In this document: positions 8,878 through 16,928 of the stretch, one piece after another
Layout of the letters: each line of letters starts with the position of its first letter
Numbering within the stretch: position 1 is the first letter of the stretch
NCBI RefSeq assembly: GCF_001956855.1
Contig: NZ_MTHD01000005.1
Location: forward strand, 1-64,000
From: Azonexus hydrophilus
Lineage (GTDB): Bacteria > Pseudomonadota > Gammaproteobacteria > Burkholderiales > Rhodocyclaceae
Reading direction: 5' to 3'
Length of the DNA stretch: 64,000 bases
The notes under the pieces: generated by a model
The model's input: only the letters and a program-made list of their open reading frames with translations
Databases searched by the model: none
Told to the model about the DNA's origin: nothing
Program-made: the position numbers and the translations under genes

Positions 8878-9495
8878 TCAGCGCCAGGCGATGGCGGCGG
8901 CGAGGGCGATCATGACCACGCCGGAGCCGCGTTCGATGTGTCGCAGATGGCGCCGGAACCAGGCTAGCAGCCGGGGCTGGCCGACGCCGCGGGCGATCGC
9001 GGCGTCCCAGGCGAAGACTGCGCCGACCATCCACAACCCGTAGAGCGCCTGCTCGCCGGCCGGCGTGGCGGGCGCGACGATGGCGCCGAAGAGCAGCGTG
9101 TAGAACAACGAGTTTTTCGGGTTGAGGATGCCGGAGAGGAAACCCTGGACGAAATTCGGGGCAAGCCTTTCCCGTGGCGTTCCCGGCGCTGACGGAACCG
9201 TCAACTGGCCGTCGCTGCGCAGGAAAAGCAGGCCGAGCCAGAGCAGGTAGAGACAGCCAGCCCACTTGAGGGCCGCGAAAAGCAGCGGAAAGCGCGCCAG
9301 CAGCGACACGCCGGTCAGCGCCAGCGCGATGTAGGCGGCGTTGGCGAGGGCAATGCCGAGGCTGGTCGCGAGCGCCGGGCGCAGGCCATGCACGATGCGC
9401 GTACGCATGATCAGGAAGAAATCCGGCCCGGGGCTGAGCAGGGCGACGAAGTGGGCAGCGGCAACGAGGCCGAACTGGGTGAAGTCGAAGGACAT
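8878..9495 (-). CDS. LysE/RhtB-family amino acid exporter
   Basis: A 205-residue membrane protein with about six hydrophobic segments. The family motif SPGPDFFLIMRTRIVHG lies after the first helix and FLSGILNPKNSLFY near residue 110. Members export amino acids or homoserine lactones. The gene lies 68 bases downstream of an AraC regulator on the same strand, which suggests that regulator controls it. Confidence 0.88.
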   Translation of the reverse strand: MSFDFTQFGLVAAAHFVALLSPGPDFFLIMRTRIVHGLRPALATSLGIALANAAYIALALTGVSLLARFPLLFAALKWAGCLYLLWLGLLFLRSDGQLTVPSAPGTPRERLAPNFVQGFLSGILNPKNSLFYTLLFGAIVAPATPAGEQALYGLWMVGAVFAWDAAIARGVGQPRLLAWFRRHLRHIERGSGVVMIALAAAIAWR

Positions 9496-9563
9496 GGCGG
9501 CTTCCGCAAATGGGCGGAGTATCGCCAGCCGGTGCCGGCCGGTATTGGACGAAATTGCGCCGC

Positions 9564-10400
9564 TCAGCGGCGGCGGCCGTATTGCCCCGGGGTGGCCGCG
9601 ACGCGTTCGCGGAAACTGCGGTGAAAGTGGCTCTGGTCGGCAAAACCCACCGCCAGCGCGGTATCGCAGATCGGCGCACCGGCGGCGAGTAGCCGGCGGG
9701 CGCGCTGGATGCGGCGGTCAAGCTGGTAGGCATGCGGCGTCATGCCGGTGTGGCGGACGAAGCGGCGGATCAACTGGTAACGGCTGAGCCCGGCGATGGC
9801 GGCGAGTTCGGCCAACGGGATCGTCTCGTCGCAATGCGCATCGAGCCAGTCGCGGACAGCGGCAATGCCGGCGGGAACGCTTGCTGTGGCCGGTGTTTTC
9901 AGTGGCTGACCGGCGAGCGCGGTGAGCAGTTGGCCGAGGCAGTCGGCAAAATGATTTGCCGACGTCGTCTCGTTGACTGCCGCGAAGGTGTCGCCGAAAT
10001 GGCGATAGGCCACTGCGTCGCCGACGATGCGCCAGGGCTGTTCGGCCAGCGCCGCAGCGGCTGGCGAGCCGGCGAGGAAATCGCGCATCCAGGCGGCGTC
10101 GAGGTAGAGCATGCGGTAGCTCCAGGCGGCGCGCTCCTCCGGGTTGCAGGCATGGACCAGCCCGGGCGGCAGCAGCACTAGGTCGCCGGGGCCCAGGCGG
10201 TACTCGGCGCCGGCGACGGAAAACCGGCTGTGACCGGCGTCGACCGTACCAATCGACCATTCAGCATGGGCGTGCGGCCGGTAGCAGGCCTGCGAGTCGG
10301 CGGCGCTGCGTGCCTCGACGAAAGGCAGCCCGGGCGGCCGGTGAAAGCAGGGCTGGCCGCAGGATTGATGCGCTGACTTTTTCAGGATTTTCCGCCGCAT
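9564..10400 (-). CDS. AraC-family regulator with cupin sensor domain
   Basis: A 278-residue regulator. The N-terminal half is an AraC_binding cupin (YRPHAHAEWSIGTVDAG, LGPGDLVLLPPGLVHACNP), and the C-terminal 100 residues are two helix-turn-helix motifs (LAELAAIAGLSRYQLIRRF, ICDTALAVGFADQSHFHRSF). The start overlaps the end of the OsmC-YcaO gene by 19 bases, suggesting coupled translation. Placed between OsmC-YcaO and the LysE exporter, it is the likely controller of the exporter. Confidence 0.88.
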   Translation of the reverse strand: MRRKILKKSAHQSCGQPCFHRPPGLPFVEARSAADSQACYRPHAHAEWSIGTVDAGHSRFSVAGAEYRLGPGDLVLLPPGLVHACNPEERAAWSYRMLYLDAAWMRDFLAGSPAAAALAEQPWRIVGDAVAYRHFGDTFAAVNETTSANHFADCLGQLLTALAGQPLKTPATASVPAGIAAVRDWLDAHCDETIPLAELAAIAGLSRYQLIRRFVRHTGMTPHAYQLDRRIQRARRLLAAGAPICDTALAVGFADQSHFHRSFRERVAATPGQYGRRR

Positions 10401-12598
10401 TCGCTGCCACCTGCCTTCGCCCGCGCCGCGTGCGCCTTGCGGTAGCTGTCGATCAGCCGCTGGTGGCGGTCCAGTCCTTCGAGTTTCATGCTGGTCGGGG
10501 TCAGGCCGTGGAAGCGCACGCTGCCGTCGACCGAGCCGAGTACGGCGTCCATGCGCTCGTTGCCGAACATGCGGCGGAAATTCACCACGTAATCGTCCAG
10601 CTCCAGTTCGTCGTCGAGCAGCACTTCCAGCACCACGTTGACCGCCTGGTAGAACAGGCCACGCTCGGCGGTGTTTTCGTTGTACTGCAGGTAGGCCTCG
10701 ACCTGTTCCTTGGCCGCCTCGAAGTCCTGCAGCGCGAGGTTGATCAGGAGCTTGAGTTCGAGGATGGTCAGCTGGCCCCAGTCGGTGTTCTCGTCGAATT
10801 CGACGCCGATCAGCGTGATGATGTCGGTGTAGTCGTCGAGCTCGCTCTCTTCCAGGCGCTCCAGCAAGGCTTCCAGGCCGGCGTCGTCAAGGCGGTGCAG
10901 GTTGAGGATGTCTTCGCGGAAGGCCAGCGCCTTGTTGGTGTTGTCCCAGATCAGGTCGTCGACCGGGTAGATTTCCGAGTAACCGGGCACCAGGATGCGG
11001 CAGGCGTTGGCGCCCAACTGGTCGTAGACCGCCATGTACACTTCCTTGCCCATGGCTTCGAGAATGCCGAACAGCGTGGCGGCTTCATCGGCGTTGGAGT
11101 TCTCGCCGTGGCCGGAGAAATCCCATTCGACGAATTCGTAATCCGCTTTGGCGCTGAAGAAGCGCCAGGAGACGACGCCGCTGGAGTCGATGAAGTGCTC
11201 GACGAAGTTGTTCGGCTCGGTGACGGCATTGCTCTCGAAGGTTGGCCGCGGCAGGTCGTTGAGGCCTTCGAAGCTGCGGCCCTGCAGCAGTTCGGTGAGG
11301 CTGCGTTCGAGCGCCACTTCCAGGCTCGGATGCGCGCCGAAGGAGGCGAAGACGCCGCCGGTGCGCGGGTTCATCAGGGTCACGCACATCACCGGGAATT
11401 CGCCGCCCAGCGACGCATCCTTGACCAGCACCGGGAAGCCCTGGTTTTCCAGCTCGGCAATGCCGGCGACGATGCCCGGATATTTCGCCAGCACCTCGGC
11501 CGGCACATCGGGCAGCGCGATTTCGCCTTCGAGGATTTCGCGTTTCACCGCCCGCTCGAAGATTTCCGACAGGCATTGCACCTGCGCCTCGGCCAGCGTG
11601 TTGCCGGCGCTCATGCCGTTGCTGAGAAACAGGTTGTCGATCAGATTCGTCGGGAAATACACCGTCTCGCCGTCCGACTGGCGCACGTAGGGCAGCGCGC
11701 AGACGCCGCGTTCGGTGTTGCCGGAATTGGTGTCGAACAGGTGCGAGGCGCGCAGCTCGCCGTCCGGGTTGTAGATTGCCAGGCAGTAATCGTCGAGCAG
11801 GCCCTTGGGCAGCGCGTCTTTTTTACCCGGCTTGAACCAGCGCTCGTTCGGGTAATGGACGAAGGGCGCGTTGGCGAATTCCTCGCCCCAGTACTGGTCG
11901 TTGTAGAAATGGTTGCAGCTCAGGCGCTCGATGTATTCGCCAAGCGCCGAAGCGAGCGCACTTTCCTTGGTCGCGCCCTTGCCGTTGGTGAAGCACATCG
12001 GCGAATGCGCGTCGCGGATGTGCAGCGACCAGACGTTGGGCACCAGGTTGCGCCAGGAGGCGATCTCGATCTTGATGCCCAGCCCGGCGAGCAGGGCCGA
12101 CATGTTGGCGATGGTCTGCTCCAGCGGCAGGTCCTTGCCGGCGATGAAGGTCTGCGTGCCGGCATCCGGGTTGATGGTCAGCAGCGCCTGCGCATCGGCA
12201 TCCAGGTTCTCGACTTCCTCGATGACGAACTCCGGCCCGGTCTGCACGACCTTCTTGACGGTGCAGCGGTCGATCGAGCGCAAAATGCCCAGCCGGTCCT
12301 TGGCCGAAATGTCCGGCGGCAGCTCGACCTGGATCTTGAAGGTCTGCTTGTAGCGGTTTTCCGGATCGACGATGTTGTTCTGCGACAGGCGGATGTGCTC
12401 GGTCGGGATGTTGCGCGTGTCGCAGTAGAGCTTGACGAAGTAGGCCGCGCACAAGGCCGACGAGGCCAGGAAGTAATCGAACGGCCCCGGCGCCGAGCCG
12501 TCTCCCTTGTAGCGGATCGACTGATCGGCGATGACCGTGAAGTCGTCGAACTTGGCTTCCTGACGAAGCTTGTCGAGAAAATTGACCTTGATTTCCAT
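10382..12598 (-). CDS. OsmC domain-YcaO domain fusion protein
   Basis: A 738-residue protein. Residues 1-150 form an OsmC-like domain (MEIKVNFLDKLRQEAKF, then SAPGPFDYFLASSALCAAYF with the reactive cysteine); the rest is a YcaO domain, which in other family members uses ATP to activate backbone amides. The architecture matches the E. coli YcaO-type stand-alone proteins, whose physiological role is tied to ribosomal protein S12 methylthiolation by RimO; E. coli YcaO lacks a linked peptide substrate, as does this locus. The C-terminal 150 residues are acidic and helical (TPR-like). The start at 12598 matches the family beginning. Confidence 0.88.
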   Translation of the reverse strand: MEIKVNFLDKLRQEAKFDDFTVIADQSIRYKGDGSAPGPFDYFLASSALCAAYFVKLYCDTRNIPTEHIRLSQNNIVDPENRYKQTFKIQVELPPDISAKDRLGILRSIDRCTVKKVVQTGPEFVIEEVENLDADAQALLTINPDAGTQTFIAGKDLPLEQTIANMSALLAGLGIKIEIASWRNLVPNVWSLHIRDAHSPMCFTNGKGATKESALASALGEYIERLSCNHFYNDQYWGEEFANAPFVHYPNERWFKPGKKDALPKGLLDDYCLAIYNPDGELRASHLFDTNSGNTERGVCALPYVRQSDGETVYFPTNLIDNLFLSNGMSAGNTLAEAQVQCLSEIFERAVKREILEGEIALPDVPAEVLAKYPGIVAGIAELENQGFPVLVKDASLGGEFPVMCVTLMNPRTGGVFASFGAHPSLEVALERSLTELLQGRSFEGLNDLPRPTFESNAVTEPNNFVEHFIDSSGVVSWRFFSAKADYEFVEWDFSGHGENSNADEAATLFGILEAMGKEVYMAVYDQLGANACRILVPGYSEIYPVDDLIWDNTNKALAFREDILNLHRLDDAGLEALLERLEESELDDYTDIITLIGVEFDENTDWGQLTILELKLLINLALQDFEAAKEQVEAYLQYNENTAERGLFYQAVNVVLEVLLDDELELDDYVVNFRRMFGNERMDAVLGSVDGSVRFHGLTPTSMKLEGLDRHQRLIDSYRKAHAARAKAGGSECGGKS

Positions 12599-12633
12599 GC
12601 GTGGATCCAGAAAAGGCGTTTGCAACAGGGTTT

Positions 12634-12927
12634 TTACAACGCGAGGCCGCCATTATCCGGGTTTCCCGGGCACAACAATGCGCTTCCGTCAGGGCACCTT
12701 CCATCTTCTTCCGGGAGGCTTGAGCGCAGAAGCCCGGTCCGAAGCTCATCAAGGACGTTAAGGAGTTCCGAAGCAAGCAACCACTGCGTCAAATCAATGA
12801 AAGGTGGATCGCTATCGCCCAACCTTTGGCGGGCGGCGGCTTCCAGGCCAAGCGCCATGCGGTACGCTCGTTCCAGGCCTTGAGCGTGCGCAGGTGACTC
12901 CTGATCCGTAGCCTTGAGGACCATCAC
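12634..12927 (-). CDS. Hypothetical protein (97 aa) coupled to the TauE gene
   Basis: A 97-residue frame whose GTG (12927) or ATG (12924) start overlaps the stop of the TauE/SafE gene, a common sign of translational coupling. No domain is recognised; the middle is an amphipathic helix (FIDLTQWLLASELLNVLDEL). It ends 35 bases before the OsmC-YcaO start. Composition is plausible for a protein, but it could also be a chance frame covering the OsmC-YcaO promoter. Confidence 0.4.
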   Translation of the reverse strand: MMVLKATDQESPAHAQGLERAYRMALGLEAAARQRLGDSDPPFIDLTQWLLASELLNVLDELRTGLLRSSLPEEDGRCPDGSALLCPGNPDNGGLAL

Positions 12928-13661
12928 AAAGATCGCCCCGTCATGATCAATCCAAGGAAGACAAAGACCCCATAAAGCGCGCGCTGAAACTGGATCGGAT
13001 TCATCCGGCCCCGCAGTCGGGCACCGATCCCGAGGCCGACAAAGGCAGCAACGAGCGCTGTGGTGCAGCCGGGAATATTGGCGACCAGTTCATCCGCGTT
13101 GGTCGCTCCAAGCCGGATGGTCAACGCGACCGTGGCAATCATGAAACTGATGCCGAGTCCTTGAATGAACTCCTCCTTGTCCAGTCGCAGCGACTGCATG
13201 TAAGGAACCAGCGGAATCACGAACACGCCGGTCGCTGCCGCAATCACACCGGACAATGCACCGACGATTCCGCCGATCAACCCGACGTGTTTGTGCGCTT
13301 CCGGAAGGCCCGGCTTCAACAAGCCCCAGATTCCATAGGCAATCAGCACAAAACCGAGGATCGAAGTGGCATGACTTCCCTCAGCCTCTATGCTGGCAAG
13401 CGGGCTGAAGAGGGTCAGTAGAGCCAGGCAAGCCCACATGGGCCAAAATTTTCTGACCAGCCGTCGCCAATGCGGACCGAAACACTGCGCAACATTGGTC
13501 GCAAATGAAGGCAGGACCATCAGCATTGCGGCTTTGGCCGGTGACATCAGCAAGCTGAGCAGCGCCATTGAAATGGTCGGTAGTCCCAGTCCGGAGATCC
13601 CCTTGACCGCCCCGGCGGCCAGAAATACGGCGGCTATGATCAAATATGTTTCAGTGTTCAT
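12924..13661 (-). CDS. TauE/SafE-family permease
   Basis: A 245-residue membrane protein with about eight hydrophobic helices and the family pattern GAVKGISGLGLPTISMALLS early and a repeat-like GGIVGALSGVIAAATGVFVIP in the second half. Members export sulfite, sulfoacetate or other organosulfur anions. The ATG at 13661 precedes the first helix directly. It is divergent from a LysR-type regulator 74 bases away, the usual arrangement of a regulator and its target. Confidence 0.85.
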   Translation of the reverse strand: MNTETYLIIAAVFLAAGAVKGISGLGLPTISMALLSLLMSPAKAAMLMVLPSFATNVAQCFGPHWRRLVRKFWPMWACLALLTLFSPLASIEAEGSHATSILGFVLIAYGIWGLLKPGLPEAHKHVGLIGGIVGALSGVIAAATGVFVIPLVPYMQSLRLDKEEFIQGLGISFMIATVALTIRLGATNADELVANIPGCTTALVAAFVGLGIGARLRGRMNPIQFQRALYGVFVFLGLIMTGRSL

Positions 13662-13735
13662 GCATGAATGATTATCGAGAGGATGCCATCTGTCGATCAC
13701 ATGTTGGCGGTGGTATCCTTCGCCAAATTTGAAGG

Positions 13736-14665
13736 ATGATGACAGTGCCCCTCAATCGATCCCTCTTGCCGCATCGCATCTCCACTTACGACCTTCACGT
13801 TTTTGCGGCTATCGCCGAGGCGGGGTCAATCACCCGCGGGGCAGAAAGCATGCATCTCTCGCTGGCTGCCGCCAGCACGCGCTTGCAGAAGATGGAGCAT
13901 GCCCTGGGCACGGAGTTGCTTCATCGATCAAAGCTCGGGGTCAGGCTGACGGATGCCGGTCGGACCTTGCTGAGGCATGCGGGCCGGCTTGAGCGCGAAC
14001 TGGAAATTCTACACGCTGAAATGGCGGCCTTTGCGCACGGAATTCGAAGCACGGTCCGGGTTCTGTGCAATACCGCCGCGATGACGGAATATTTGCCGCC
14101 GCTGATCGGCCGTTTCCTGGCCGAACACCAGGAGGTTGATATCGATCTGCGTGAGCTTGGAAGTCAGGATGTGCTCTCGGCGATGCGGCAAGAGCAGGCT
14201 GACATCGGAATTGTTGCTGACTATGTCAGGACCGAAGGCCTGAGCACGCGTTTTTTTCGGGAGGATCGGCTGGTAGCAGTATTTCCTTCCGTTCGACGTC
14301 CTCGGCAAACGACATCCGTACAATTTGCCGACCTCCTGACGCATCCCTTTGTGGGGCTGCCATCCGAAAGCGGCTTGAGCCGGTTCATACAAAACCAGGC
14401 CATTCAATATGGGCGCGGTATTCACTACCGGGTACGGGTGCGTAGCCTGGATACCGTGGTGAGTCTTGTCGCCGATGAGGTCGGTATTGCGATTATTCCG
14501 GAGACAACGGCCAGGCGCTTGGCTAGTCCGAAAATCGATCTGTTGCCGCTTGAAGATCCGTGGGCGAACAGGAAGCTGCTGCTGTGCACTGCCAGCGATG
14601 CAGTCCCGGAAGGCCCGGCCGCAGTGTTTCTTGATTATCTGTCTGGCTCGGCTCTGGCGAGATAA
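13736..14665 (+). CDS. LysR-family transcriptional regulator
   Basis: A 309-residue LysR protein: winged helix-turn-helix in residues 15-75 (FAAIAEAGSITRGAESMHLSLAAASTRLQKME) and a periplasmic-binding-protein-like effector domain after residue 100. Divergently placed to the TauE/SafE permease, which it probably controls from the shared 74-base gap. The 3' side runs straight into repeat element A. Confidence 0.88.
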   Translation: MMTVPLNRSLLPHRISTYDLHVFAAIAEAGSITRGAESMHLSLAAASTRLQKMEHALGTELLHRSKLGVRLTDAGRTLLRHAGRLERELEILHAEMAAFAHGIRSTVRVLCNTAAMTEYLPPLIGRFLAEHQEVDIDLRELGSQDVLSAMRQEQADIGIVADYVRTEGLSTRFFREDRLVAVFPSVRRPRQTTSVQFADLLTHPFVGLPSESGLSRFIQNQAIQYGRGIHYRVRVRSLDTVVSLVADEVGIAIIPETTARRLASPKIDLLPLEDPWANRKLLLCTASDAVPEGPAAVFLDYLSGSALAR

Positions 14666-14678
14666 GCAAGTTCGGCTG

Positions 14679-14835
14679 TGGCCGAAAACAAGAGCTCACA
14701 TGCTTCGCGCTCTCGCCCCAAGGCCGATATTCCCACATGAAAATCCCTCGAATATTGCGGTCGACCGCAATATTCGGGCAAAAACCGTCGCCGCTCAGTT
14801 CCTCGATGAAATCGAAGACTTCAGGTTGAACACTT
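14679..14835 (+). repeat. Interspersed repeat element A
   Basis: An intergenic block of about 157 bases. Its left part (14679-14756) matches 23656-23739 nearly base for base, and its right part (14757-14835) matches 16799-16877. In the middle is a 28-bp perfect palindrome (14749-14776) with the TGCGGTCGACCGCA core. No coding sequence is credible inside; frames across it encode the same nonsense phrase wherever the repeat occurs. Confidence 0.85.
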
Positions 14836-14880
14836 GATGCGTACTGCTTCCAGCGGTTTCTCGACACCGCCCAGGCGCGG

Positions 14881-14921
14881 CAATGTCAAGCCATCCTCGT
14901 TTATGTTCTTCAGCAGCAGAT
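14881..14921 (-). pseudogene. Fragment duplicated from the small membrane protein gene
   Basis: Forty-one bases (starting CAATGTCAAGCCATCCTCG) match 17051-17092 inside the small membrane protein gene, with 4 or 5 differences; in the minus-strand frame both read LLLKN(I/M)NEDG. The fragment is cut off on both sides and lies just after the stop of the MerR gene. It is best explained as a remnant of a duplication that also copied the adjoining repeat. Confidence 0.65.
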
Positions 14922-15329
14922 TTTTTTCCCCCAGCGTTTTTCCAGCGCCCCCGTTGCCGCCGCCTTCAAGAGCTTTTGAAAGCTCGGACACTCGACATGG
15001 CTTGGCGCCGGGCAAGCTGCGGCATGTCGCAGCCCGCTGCTCATTGCTCTCAAACGTTTGATCAGCGCATCAATTTCGTCGGCCTTCGCTGCCAGTAATT
15101 GCCTGTCGATATTGGGCGGTCCGTAAGGTGACAGCATCGATCGAATTTCATCGAGCGCCAGCCCCGCAGCTTGACCAAGAGCAATCAAGGCCAGTTGATC
15201 AAGCACGGTTGGAGCGTAGCGGCGCCGCTCCCCTTTTTCACGAACCGAGGTAATGAGTCCCTTTTGTTCGTAATAGCGCAGGGCCGATGAAGGGATCCCC
15301 GTCTGTTTACTGACTTCAGAAATATCCAT
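14910..15329 (-). CDS. MerR-family redox-type regulator
   Basis: A 139-residue MerR protein with an N-terminal helix-turn-helix (MDISEVSKQTGIPSSALRYYEQKG), a wing, and a dimerisation helix. Two cysteines spaced C-x7-C (CPAPSHVEC) near residue 115 and a terminal CC suggest thiol or metal sensing, but the four-cysteine cluster of SoxR is not present. It is divergent from the DUF2938 gene; the 84-base gap contains a MerR-type promoter with a 19-base spacer. The start at 15329 matches the family beginning. Confidence 0.85.
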   Translation of the reverse strand: MDISEVSKQTGIPSSALRYYEQKGLITSVREKGERRRYAPTVLDQLALIALGQAAGLALDEIRSMLSPYGPPNIDRQLLAAKADEIDALIKRLRAMSSGLRHAAACPAPSHVECPSFQKLLKAAATGALEKRWGKKICC

Positions 15330-15340
15330 CCAAACACCCC

Positions 15341-15371
15341 TTGACTTGAAGTCGACTTCAACTTCTAGAGT
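15341..15371 (+). promoter_or_regulatory. MerR-type promoter and operator
   Basis: A -35 box TTGACT (15341-15346) and a -10 box TAGAGT (15366-15371) are separated by 19 bases, the overlong spacing characteristic of MerR-activated promoters. The spacer holds a 16-bp perfect palindrome TTGAAGTCGACTTCAA (15346-15361) as the likely operator. It points toward the DUF2938 gene and overlaps the likely regulator promoter. Confidence 0.85.
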
Positions 15372-15413
15372 GCACGCCAGAGTCCTGTTCGTCAACGTTC
15401 AAAGGAGTGTGCC

Positions 15414-15908
15414 ATGGCATCAATTGAAGAAATCACGAGGATCGTCCTCATCGGGTGCGGAGCCACTTTGGTCATGGATATCTGGCTGGTGTTCCTGAAG
15501 CGGATCGGTGTGCAGACACTGAATTTTGCCTTCATCGGGCGTTGGGTCGGGCATTTGTTCCATGGCCGGATTGCGCATGCATCAATCGGCAAGGCATCAC
15601 CTATCGCCCATGAAGCCGCGTTTGGCTGGATCACCCATTACGCAGTGGGCATTGCCTTCGCCTTCCTGCTGATCAGTATTTCCGGTGTTGCGTGGACCAG
15701 AGCGCCGTCGCTCGGCATGGCGCTGCTGGTGGGCGTATGCACAGTGGCATTCCCGCTGCTGGTCATGCAACCAGCGATGGGGCTGGGGGTGGCCGCTTCA
15801 AAGACCCCCAGCCCCGTCAAGAACTGCATCAGAAGCCTGATCAACCACAGCATTTTTGGCCTTGGCCTATTCCTGTCGGCTTGCGTCATCGAATGGATTT
15901 TTCGATGA
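15414..15908 (+). CDS. DUF2938 family membrane protein
   Basis: A 164-residue protein with four hydrophobic helices, matching DUF2938 (GCGATLVMDIWLVFLKRIG start; IGRWVGHLFHGRIAH; HYAVGIAFAFLL). Function unknown. It has an excellent AAAGGAG ribosome binding site and is the first gene after the MerR-type promoter, so it should be induced by the divergent regulator. It is followed by a flavodoxin-like gene in the same direction. Confidence 0.85.
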   Translation: MASIEEITRIVLIGCGATLVMDIWLVFLKRIGVQTLNFAFIGRWVGHLFHGRIAHASIGKASPIAHEAAFGWITHYAVGIAFAFLLISISGVAWTRAPSLGMALLVGVCTVAFPLLVMQPAMGLGVAASKTPSPVKNCIRSLINHSIFGLGLFLSACVIEWIFR

Positions 15909-15955
15909 ATGCCTATTCCCCACCGAAGAAATCCAATTTTTCCGGAGTCAGTGAA

Positions 15956-16531
15956 ATGAAAAAACTAGCCGTCATCTACCACAGCGCCCATGGCCATACC
16001 GAGCATATTGCCCAGCATATCGCCGAGGGAGCACGAGACATCCCGGATACCGAAGTTCATCTCGTCAGGGCCGAGGAACTGACATCGCAGCCCAACAATC
16101 TGCTTGAGTTCGATGGCTTGCTCCTGGGCTCACCAACCTATCTGGGCGGTGTTTCAGGGACCTTCAAGAATTTCATGGATTCGACTGGCGGGCTGTGGCG
16201 CACGCAGCAACTCAAGGGAAAACTGGCCGCCGGCTTCACTGTTTCTTCACTTCCGGCCGGTGACAAGCAGTCGACGTTGATCTCCTTGTTCACCTTCTGC
16301 ATGCAACACGGAATGCTGTGGAGCGGCAATCCCATCCTCCCGGAGCAACATCGCGGAGTTCCCTATGACGAAGCCGCTAACCGCCTGGGCTCATGGTCCG
16401 GCTTGATGGCTCAGGCCGGGCATTCGTCGGCAGCTGACGCCTTTGTTGCTGGCGACATCAAGACAGCCAGGATGTTTGGTCGCAATTTTGCCGAGACGGC
16501 GCACCGCATTTCAAACGAAACGCAAAACTGA
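15956..16531 (+). CDS. Flavodoxin / NAD(P)H quinone reductase-like protein
   Basis: A 191-residue flavodoxin-fold protein of the WrbA-like group: KKLAVIYHSAHGHTEHIAQHI provides the FMN phosphate loop at the start, and LLLGSPTYLGGVSGTFKNFMD is the second FMN contact. It probably binds FMN and reduces quinones or electrophiles. The ATG at 15956 matches the family; an upstream ATG at 15905 would add 17 residues. Second gene of the MerR-controlled set. Confidence 0.85.
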   Translation: MKKLAVIYHSAHGHTEHIAQHIAEGARDIPDTEVHLVRAEELTSQPNNLLEFDGLLLGSPTYLGGVSGTFKNFMDSTGGLWRTQQLKGKLAAGFTVSSLPAGDKQSTLISLFTFCMQHGMLWSGNPILPEQHRGVPYDEAANRLGSWSGLMAQAGHSSAADAFVAGDIKTARMFGRNFAETAHRISNETQN

Positions 16532-16546
16532 TCAGGAGAAAACCTC

Positions 16547-16774
16547 ATGATTCCCAAAAAATATGGACCTGTTTTATTCAGCCTGCTTCTTTCCGGAATG
16601 ATGTCACTCCTGGTTTCCGGGATCGCCACGCTCCGTGCTGCTGGCCTGGTTGATGGCCTTCTCGATCTCTGGATGTCAGCTTGGATTACCGCTTGGCTGA
16701 TCGCATTTCCAACGGTCATGCTGGTTGCACCATTCACGCAGAAAATCGTTGGCACTCTGGTGACGAAAACTTGA
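16547..16774 (+). CDS. DUF2798 family membrane protein
   Basis: A 75-residue protein with two hydrophobic helices matching DUF2798 (KYGPVLFSLLLSGMMSLLVSGIATL, then WMSAWITAWLIAFPTVMLVAP). Function unknown. It has an AGGAGA ribosome binding site 15 bases after the flavodoxin stop and closes the MerR-controlled operon. Its stop codon overlaps the first bases of repeat element B. Confidence 0.8.
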   Translation: MIPKKYGPVLFSLLLSGMMSLLVSGIATLRAAGLVDGLLDLWMSAWITAWLIAFPTVMLVAPFTQKIVGTLVTKT

Positions 16775-16878
16775 GTGTTCGTGTAATTGCCAGAATATTG
16801 CGGTCGACCGCAATATTCTGGCAAAAACCGTCGCTGCTCAGTTCCTTGATGAAATCGAAGGCCTCAGACTGAACACTC
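16773..16878 (+). repeat. Interspersed repeat element B with terminal inverted repeats
   Basis: A 106-base element bounded by GAGTGTTC (16773-16780) and GAACACTC (16871-16878). It contains a 38-bp perfect palindrome (16787-16824) centred on TGCGGTCGACCGCA. The part after the palindrome matches element A (AAAAACCGTCGCTGCTCAG etc.). It lies directly after the DUF2798 stop, so it may also serve as its terminator. Confidence 0.85.
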
Positions 16879-16928
16879 GTATTCTGTGTTCACGGAAAGC
16901 AAAATCGAACCAATTTGAACCCGGCCCT

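Noticed and set aside
10310..12883. Long plus-strand frame of 857 residues opposite the OsmC-YcaO gene
   Set aside because: It is the antisense shadow of a high-GC gene with third-position bias; the composition is arginine/glutamine/valine-rich and has no motif, while the minus strand encodes a full OsmC-YcaO protein.
14821..15015. Minus-strand frame of 64 residues after the MerR gene
   Set aside because: It mixes the tail of the MerR gene in a different frame with the duplicated 41-base fragment; best seen as remnant.
14910..15329. MerR gene as soxR
   Set aside because: SoxR has a four-cysteine [2Fe-2S] motif; only two properly spaced cysteines and a terminal CC pair are seen here.
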